From contig CAYLYH010000037.1 of assembly GCA_964388155.1 (NCBI GenBank), positions 1 to 19,609 of the forward strand: a stretch of DNA of 19,609 nucleotides. The letters run 5' to 3'. The translations under genes and the position numbers were made by a program. This document shows positions 15,701-19,609 of the stretch, in pieces (position 1 is the stretch's first letter; every line of letters starts with the position of its first letter). The notes beneath the pieces are model-generated. The model saw only the letters and a list, made by a program, of their open reading frames with translations. It was not told the DNA's origin and did no database searches. This stretch comes from JACNKV01 sp964388155 (GTDB lineage Bacteria; Fidelibacterota; Marinisomatia; Marinisomatales; JACNKV01).

Positions 15701-17864
15701 TATAGAGGTTATAGTGGAACCGGTAAATGACCCGCCTATATTTACGAACAGTCTACCCGAATGTAAGTTTAGCGAAGATGGCCAGCTCGATATTCTGTTA
15801 GATGATTGGTTTAATGTTATAGAAGATGTTGATAATACGAATGAAGAAATTGATTTTTGTGTATTGGATGGTAAGACAACGTTAATTGTTCCTTCTGAGA
15901 AAGGATTTCTTTTCAAATCTCATCCGGATTGGAACGGACACGATACTGTGGAAGTAATTATTTGTGATGGCGAATATTCAGATACCAACTTTGTGTTTAT
16001 ATCAGTGAGCCCTGTAAATGATGCACCGGTATTTGAAAAATCATTACCCAAAATTCGATATGATGAGGATCATGAAAAACTCATAATGTTTTCTGAATGG
16101 TTCACCAATATAACTGATGTCGATAACAATGATGATGAACTAACCTGGGAGATTAGAAACGGAAGGGTGATAGAAGTAGCTTCCAGTACATATTCAGGGA
16201 TATTAATATCACCGCAACATTGGTTCGGGTATGATACGTTAACAGTCATTGTTAATGATGGCGAATATCAAGATACAACCACTGTTTCTGTAGAAATATT
16301 TCCGGTAAATGACCCGCCAAATTTAGCAGCTATTATACCTGACACTGCCTTTTATGAAGACGGATATCTTAGTATCCCAGACAATCGTTGGAAACCCTAT
16401 GTGAGCGACCCGGATCATGATTTCAATAACTTAAATTGGCGTATAATGGGAACGCAGGTATTATCTGCATCGGGAGGAGAAAACTCAATTGATTTTCATG
16501 CTCCCGGAGACTGGTTTGGTGTTGATCGTGTCATACTTATTGCGTCTGACGGATTATTAGCAGACACATCCTATTTTCGTATTCGCGTAATGCCGGTTAA
16601 TGATCCACCGAAATTAGCACCTATCCCAAAAATTGAATTTGATGAAGATACTGAATTTATCTTGGAGTTGGACAATTTCGTCAATGATAACGACGATGAA
16701 AAAACTACTCTGATCTGGTCTGCATATCTGAATGAAGCAACCGTTGAGACAAAAGTAATCTCCGATCGGTGGTTTTATTACCCCGGTAGATTACGTTCAT
16801 CAAAACCATCTGCTGAGAAAGAGGTTGAAAATCAGAACGGAAACCAGGTACAAATATATATTGATAATACATCCCGAAAAGCGGTTATTATACCAACACT
16901 AAATTATTATGGTGAAAATATTCAGTACATTTTAAAAGTAAAAGACCCCCGAGATGCTTCAGATATTGAAACATTGAATATTTCCGTATTACCTGTGAAT
17001 GATCCGCCGGTGCTCGAACAAGTCCCTGAAATTACATTCAATGAGGACGAGACATTTTCCGATTCGCTGTATTTATGGTTTCCTCATGTCTATGATGCCG
17101 ATCATAAAGATTCACAATTGAATTGGCATGTGAAATCCGGTGAGAAAGTGAAGTCCAAACTGAAAGATGGATTTGTGTTTTTAGATGGTCATAATAACTG
17201 GTTTGGGAAAGATACATTAACCCTCTTTGTTGATGACGGAGAATACCATGATACAACTGATTTAGCGGTGAATATTCTTCCGATTAATGATCCGCCGGAA
17301 TCGTTTGAGCTCATCGGACATATCATTGGGGATTCCGTCAATATTACGTTTCAATGGTATCCTTCAGCCGATATAGACGGAGATACATTGGTATATGCGT
17401 TACATTTGAAAAGCGAAAATCTGGATACGGTGGTAGCGAATATCCGTGGGAAACATAGCTTACTGTTCAAAGGGAGAGACATATTGGAAACAGGTGTTCT
17501 CTATGAATGGTACATTGAAGCAAGTGATGGAAAAGACATTACATGGTGTAGCAATCCGCTAAACTTTTACCTTCAACATGTTCCGGGTAATTATTTTCTG
17601 TCGCAAAATTATCCAAATCCCTTTAATAAAGTAACAACAATCCCTTTTGATGTGGCAGAAATGGGAAGGATAAAAATCATGGTTTATGATATGCATGGAA
17701 AAGAAATAGTGAGATTAATTGATGAGTTCCTGCGCCCGGGACGACATGAAGTGAAATGGGATGGGAAAGACTGGCATTCACGTGATGTTGCTACTGGTGT
17801 ATATTTAATAACAATGATGGCCGATGATTTTTCACAGGTTAAAAAAATGATGCTGATAAAATGA
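12732..17864 (+). CDS. giant secreted cadherin-like (tandem-95) repeat protein with T9SS sorting domain
   Basis: 1710 residues. The N-terminus has a basic stretch then a hydrophobic one (about 10-32, TIVLPCLGKCISLIGIIQIL), fitting a signal peptide. One divergent domain (about 33-121) is followed by 14 tandem domains of about 100 residues (126-1520). Each runs from an EDxx start through DxDN and NWFG to SDGE and ends in (P/S/A)(V/I)ND, the pattern of bacterial cadherin-like/tandem-95 domains that often bind calcium. Domain 14 has an extra loop (residues about 1343-1375). A fibronectin-III-like domain (about 1521-1615, WYPSADIDGDTLVYALHL) precedes the type IX sorting domain (1620-1710, NYFLSQNYPNPFN ... 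GVYLITM). Domains 2-3 and 7-8 of the 15 are identical in protein. It starts 13 bp after the symporter and overlaps the GH20 start by 4 bp (ATGA), so it belongs to the operon. A surface adhesin or glycan-binding role is inferred; no catalytic domain is visible. Confidence 0.85.
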   Translation: MFRIKHRKIKTIVLPCLGKCISLIGIIQILAGQPAANTINSVVSGTITINEDDFSILPIYHTKIDSINWAICDSAKYGNLVYTDSSIIYTPKHDYYGIDKLILSKSDSVNIDSIIFYINILPVNDAPEFTEHIGLLEYDEDGGLDIPIDYWSSKVTDPDNAKAEFQFTISSEEFIRVEKNERHFMFSSEKNWFGTEMLTLKVSDGTLFDSTRISITVNPVNDAPVFTHEIQDITFEEDNSYSLSVDRWYKNIFDVDNNVEDLNIFVQGGDSITFERDDSLLSFYSPHNWYGNEILSAIISDGELFDTTTFNVNVIPVNDSPILLIDSLYLSFYEDDTLNYSTKEWHEVIFDPETSPESLSISVFSGKYVTALLAKTKTIAEFYSVVNWFGIDTLNVVISDGILSDTCELYIEVIPVNDPPKFISEIPLITAKEDMQLSADIRDWHSHVSDADNLIDELSWDVVSGHSINAVIENQFIRFSAPDNWFGTDSLLIIASDGEYFDAVTLTINVKSVNDPPEFVETLMPIELEEDNPLSLPYHTLFTFVNDVDHSDEELLWNFSNGAIITTATTDSTAEFYPTLDRNGIDSIYVVVSDGELSDTFTVIVTILPVNDAPEFTEHIGLLEYDEDGGLDIPIDYWSSKVTDPDNAKAEFQFTISSEEFIRVEKNERHFMFSSEKNWFGTEMLTLKVSDGTLFDSTRISITVNPVNDAPVFTHEIQDITFEEDNSYSLSVDRWYKNIFDVDNNVEDLNIFVQGGDSITFERDDSLLSFYSPHNWYGNEILSAIISDGELFDTTTFNVNVIPVNDPPVFIQDIEKIAIKEDEKYINVIENWFVHVADPDDAINVLSWQFESPENIVVNISSGIIEISPKENWFGDKSIKLLVSDGEFTDSTIVNIHIAAVNDPPVLDKLLNQLVLKEDKRYTKPISDYFHFVTDVDNNDKELVWSFESGNNIRVEKGDSTLIIYPSQDWNGIDTIAVQVTDNEYIDLSSIEVIVEPVNDPPIFTNSLPECKFSEDGQLDILLDDWFNVIEDVDNTNEEIDFCVLDGKTTLIVPSEKGFLFKSHPDWNGHDTVEVIICDGEYSDTNFVFISVSPVNDAPVFEKSLPKIRYDEDHEKLIMFSEWFTNITDVDNNDDELTWEIRNGRVIEVASSTYSGILISPQHWFGYDTLTVIVNDGEYQDTTTVSVEIFPVNDPPNLAAIIPDTAFYEDGYLSIPDNRWKPYVSDPDHDFNNLNWRIMGTQVLSASGGENSIDFHAPGDWFGVDRVILIASDGLLADTSYFRIRVMPVNDPPKLAPIPKIEFDEDTEFILELDNFVNDNDDEKTTLIWSAYLNEATVETKVISDRWFYYPGRLRSSKPSAEKEVENQNGNQVQIYIDNTSRKAVIIPTLNYYGENIQYILKVKDPRDASDIETLNISVLPVNDPPVLEQVPEITFNEDETFSDSLYLWFPHVYDADHKDSQLNWHVKSGEKVKSKLKDGFVFLDGHNNWFGKDTLTLFVDDGEYHDTTDLAVNILPINDPPESFELIGHIIGDSVNITFQWYPSADIDGDTLVYALHLKSENLDTVVANIRGKHSLLFKGRDILETGVLYEWYIEASDGKDITWCSNPLNFYLQHVPGNYFLSQNYPNPFNKVTTIPFDVAEMGRIKIMVYDMHGKEIVRLIDEFLRPGRHEVKWDGKDWHSRDVATGVYLITMMADDFSQVKKMMLIK
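13089..13688 (+). repeat. 600-bp in-frame duplication, copy A
   Basis: Codons 120-319 of the giant gene. Compared base by base with 14550-15149, the only difference I see is T at 13109 versus C at 14570, which is silent (Ala GCT/GCC). Both ends fall at PVND linkers, and flanking bases differ at once. Confidence 0.95.
13107..17291 (+). repeat. array of 14 cadherin-like domains (about 100 codons each)
   Basis: In-gene array covering codons 126-1520, 1395 residues in 14 units, averaging 99.6. Units are bounded by PVND-type linkers. The first linker lies at 13095-13106 and the last (PIND) at 17280-17291. Most units have diverged to low identity and keep only the ED, DxD, NWFG and SDG anchors. 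The identical pair described separately is the exception. Confidence 0.85.
14550..15149 (+). repeat. 600-bp in-frame duplication, copy B
   Basis: Codons 607-806 of the giant gene, offset 1461 bp (487 codons) from copy A. Three diverged domains (13689-14549, 861 bp) lie between the copies, so this is not a simple tandem duplication of adjacent units. Confidence 0.95.
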
Positions 17865-19432
17865 ATATTATACCCAAACCAACCAATACTAAGAAGTCCG
17901 CAGGTGATTTTATAATTAATGAAAAAACATTTCTTGTCGTTGATTCAAAAAACTTTCGTCTGTTTGAAATTGCAAAGTATTTCAAAGAATATATCAAGGC
18001 ACCAACCGGGTTTGAGCTAAATGTTGTGGATAAAAACGGTTACAGAAATGAAAGTTATGTTGAACTAAATATTGACGAAAATAATGTTTCACTAGGATCG
18101 GAAGGATATTTGTTTTCCGTAACCGCGAAAGTAATTAATATTACAGCATTTGCTCCTGCGGGTATATTTTACGGAATCCAAACCCTGCTTCAATTATTAC
18201 CTGTTCAAATATTCAGCAATAAGGTAAGGAGTGATATTACTTGGTCCTTACAATGTGTTGAGATAAAAGACGTACCGAAATATTCTTGGCGCGGAATGCA
18301 TTTAGATGTCTGCCGACATTTTTATTCCAAGAATTTTATCAAACGATATATCGATCTGTTGGCAATGCACAAAATGAATGTCTTTCATTGGCATCTTACC
18401 GAGGATCAGGGCTGGCGGATCGAAATTAAGAAATATCCAAAATTAACGGAAGTCGGTGCCTGGCGTGTGGATCGATCCGGTATAACATGGAATGAACGAA
18501 GTACCCAGCAGTCGGGCGAGGTTGCTGGGTATGGTGGATATTATACACAGAAAGACGTAAAAGATATTATTGATTACGCGGCAGAACGGTATGTTACCGT
18601 TATCCCGGAAATTGAACTTCCCGGACACGCATTGGCTGCCTTAGCTGCTTATCCGGAGTATTCTTGTACGGGCGGACCGTTTCATGTAGCAACCGGCGGG
18701 TATTGGCCTATTACAGATGTTTATTGTCCCGGGAATGAAAATACGTTCTCTTTTTTAGAAGATATATTAACTGAAGTGATGAATCTCTTTCCGGGAAAAT
18801 ATATCCATATCGGTGGAGATGAAGTTCATAAATCCAATTGGGAAAAATGTCCTAAATGTCAGAAAAGAATGGTCGCTGAAGGATTAAATGGCGAGAAAGA
18901 ACTTCAAAGCTACTTTATCAAGCGGATTGAGAAATTCATTTTAGCCAAGGGGAAGAAACTAATTGGATGGGATGAAATATTGGAAGGTGGTCTGGCTCCT
19001 GAAGCAACGGTGATGTCTTGGCGCGGAATACAGGGCGGTGTTGAAGCTGCCAAACAGAAACATGATGTGATAATGACACCAACCGATCACTGCTATTTTG
19101 ATTATTATCAAGGACATCTGATCGAGGAGCCGGAAGCGTTTTCGGAGAGCTATTTACCGATAGAAAAAGTATATGATTTTGATCCGACTCCCACAGAACT
19201 ATCTAAGGAAGAATCAAAACATATTTTAGGTGGTCAGGGGAATGTCTGGACAGAATATATGCCAACATCGGAACAAGTTGAATATATGTCATTACCTCGA
19301 ATGTCAGCTCTTGCCGAAGCAGTATGGTCTTCAAATGACGAGCGCAATTTCTCAGAATTTCGGAAACGGATGGAAACGCATTGTTTACGTCTTGATGAAA
19401 TGAATATTAATTACCGTAAATTAGATAAATAG
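17861..19432 (+). CDS. GH20 beta-N-acetylhexosaminidase, predicted cytoplasmic
   Basis: 523 residues. The N-terminal GH20b domain (about 1-135, NIIPKPTNTKKSAGDFII) is followed by the catalytic barrel. Arg144 (YSWRGMHLDVCRHF) matches the substrate-binding Arg. Asp320-Glu321 in YIHIGGDEVH is the catalytic pair that stabilises the acetamido oxazolinium intermediate and donates the proton. Trp370, Trp387 and Trp463 fit the tryptophans lining the -1 pocket. The family releases terminal GlcNAc or GalNAc from beta-linkages. The protein begins directly at the domain with no signal peptide, unlike most GH20 enzymes of FCB bacteria and unlike the truncated lipoprotein form at 46-300. It should therefore act on imported substrate. 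Its ATG overlaps the upstream stop (ATGA) with no clear Shine-Dalgarno, implying translational coupling. It is the last gene of the block. Confidence 0.93.
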   Translation: MNIIPKPTNTKKSAGDFIINEKTFLVVDSKNFRLFEIAKYFKEYIKAPTGFELNVVDKNGYRNESYVELNIDENNVSLGSEGYLFSVTAKVINITAFAPAGIFYGIQTLLQLLPVQIFSNKVRSDITWSLQCVEIKDVPKYSWRGMHLDVCRHFYSKNFIKRYIDLLAMHKMNVFHWHLTEDQGWRIEIKKYPKLTEVGAWRVDRSGITWNERSTQQSGEVAGYGGYYTQKDVKDIIDYAAERYVTVIPEIELPGHALAALAAYPEYSCTGGPFHVATGGYWPITDVYCPGNENTFSFLEDILTEVMNLFPGKYIHIGGDEVHKSNWEKCPKCQKRMVAEGLNGEKELQSYFIKRIEKFILAKGKKLIGWDEILEGGLAPEATVMSWRGIQGGVEAAKQKHDVIMTPTDHCYFDYYQGHLIEEPEAFSESYLPIEKVYDFDPTPTELSKEESKHILGGQGNVWTEYMPTSEQVEYMSLPRMSALAEAVWSSNDERNFSEFRKRMETHCLRLDEMNINYRKLDK

Positions 19433-19515
19433 AATTCTTAAACACGTAAAATATATAAACTTTTAATTAAAACGAGGTTGTATCATTTTTAGTTGAAACG
19501 TAAGGGAAGCTCCTT

Positions 19516-19537
19516 TCTGCCTGGCAGACAGGGCAGA
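19516..19537. other. GC-rich hairpin downstream of the GH20 gene
   Basis: TCTGCC pairs with GGCAGA, extended by a T-G wobble or with one bulged G, around the loop region GGCAGACA. It stands out from the AT-rich surroundings. Only TTT follows, so it is not a convincing intrinsic terminator, though it may end the operon transcript or be a dispersed repeat. Confidence 0.4.
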
Positions 19538-19561
19538 TTTGGGTTGTTAATTCATTTGGTT

Positions 19562-19593
19562 CTTCACAATAAACGATACTTTTTGTTGTGAAG
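19562..19593. other. 8-bp inverted repeat CTTCACAA / TTGTGAAG
   Basis: Perfect 8-bp arms at 19562-19569 and 19586-19593 around a 16-bp spacer that ends in TTTT. The left arm is part of GGTTCTTCACAATAAAC, which has some look of an ISL3-type insertion sequence terminus. No transposase is in the window, so this is only a suggestion. The rest of 19433-19609 is AT-rich with no ORF. Confidence 0.3.
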
Positions 19594-19609
19594 GTTGTAG
19601 ATATTAAGG

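Noticed and set aside
13107..17291. Diversity-generating retroelement target or variable lectin in the giant protein
   Set aside because: No reverse transcriptase, template repeat or adenine-biased variable region is visible; variation between units is spread over whole domains.
19516..19537. Intrinsic terminator of the plus-strand operon
   Set aside because: The stem is imperfect and only three T follow, so I list it as a hairpin without a terminator call.

Overview
The window reads as a chromosomal glycan-utilisation locus from an AT-rich member of the Fibrobacteres-Chlorobi-Bacteroidetes (FCB) group. The main evidence is a 1710-residue secreted protein. It ends in a type IX secretion (Por) C-terminal sorting domain with the motif SQNYPNPFN, a form common in Ignavibacteria, Calditrichota, KSB1 and Neomarinimicrobiota. 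The lineage is an inference; no rRNA or other marker gene is present.

Layout. Two gene blocks diverge from a 155-bp spacer at 8513-8667. The minus-strand block (8512 down to 46) encodes exported proteins: a DUF1080/HEAT-repeat protein, a GH109-type Gfo/Idh/MocA lipoprotein with PA14 and chitobiase-C modules, a 1184-residue multidomain glycosidase-like protein related to GH67/GH20 folds, and a GH20 lipoprotein cut off after 84 residues. The plus-strand block (8668-19432) is very compact, with gaps or overlaps of -4 to +13 bp. It encodes a GHMP sugar kinase, a sugar-1-phosphate nucleotidyltransferase, a sodium:solute symporter, the giant cadherin-like repeat protein, and a full-length GH20 beta-N-acetylhexosaminidase without a signal peptide.

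How the genes may work together (inference). The minus-strand block would trim an amino-sugar-containing glycan outside the cytoplasm. The symporter would import a small product and the cytoplasmic GH20 would release an N-acetylhexosamine. The kinase and nucleotidyltransferase would convert a released sugar to the 1-phosphate and then to an NDP-sugar, which would be direct salvage rather than classical NagA/NagB catabolism. The giant T9SS protein would sit at the cell surface or be released, possibly as an adhesin or glycan binder.

Other structure. A 600-bp, exactly 200-codon, in-frame duplication (599 of 600 bases identical) lies inside the giant gene, with its copies 861 bp apart. The near-palindromic 11-mer TGAATAATTCA occurs three times: at the truncation point of the short GH20, in a degenerate repeat cluster at 6007-6152, and just upstream of the plus-strand block. 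The last 177 bp carry two hairpins and no gene.
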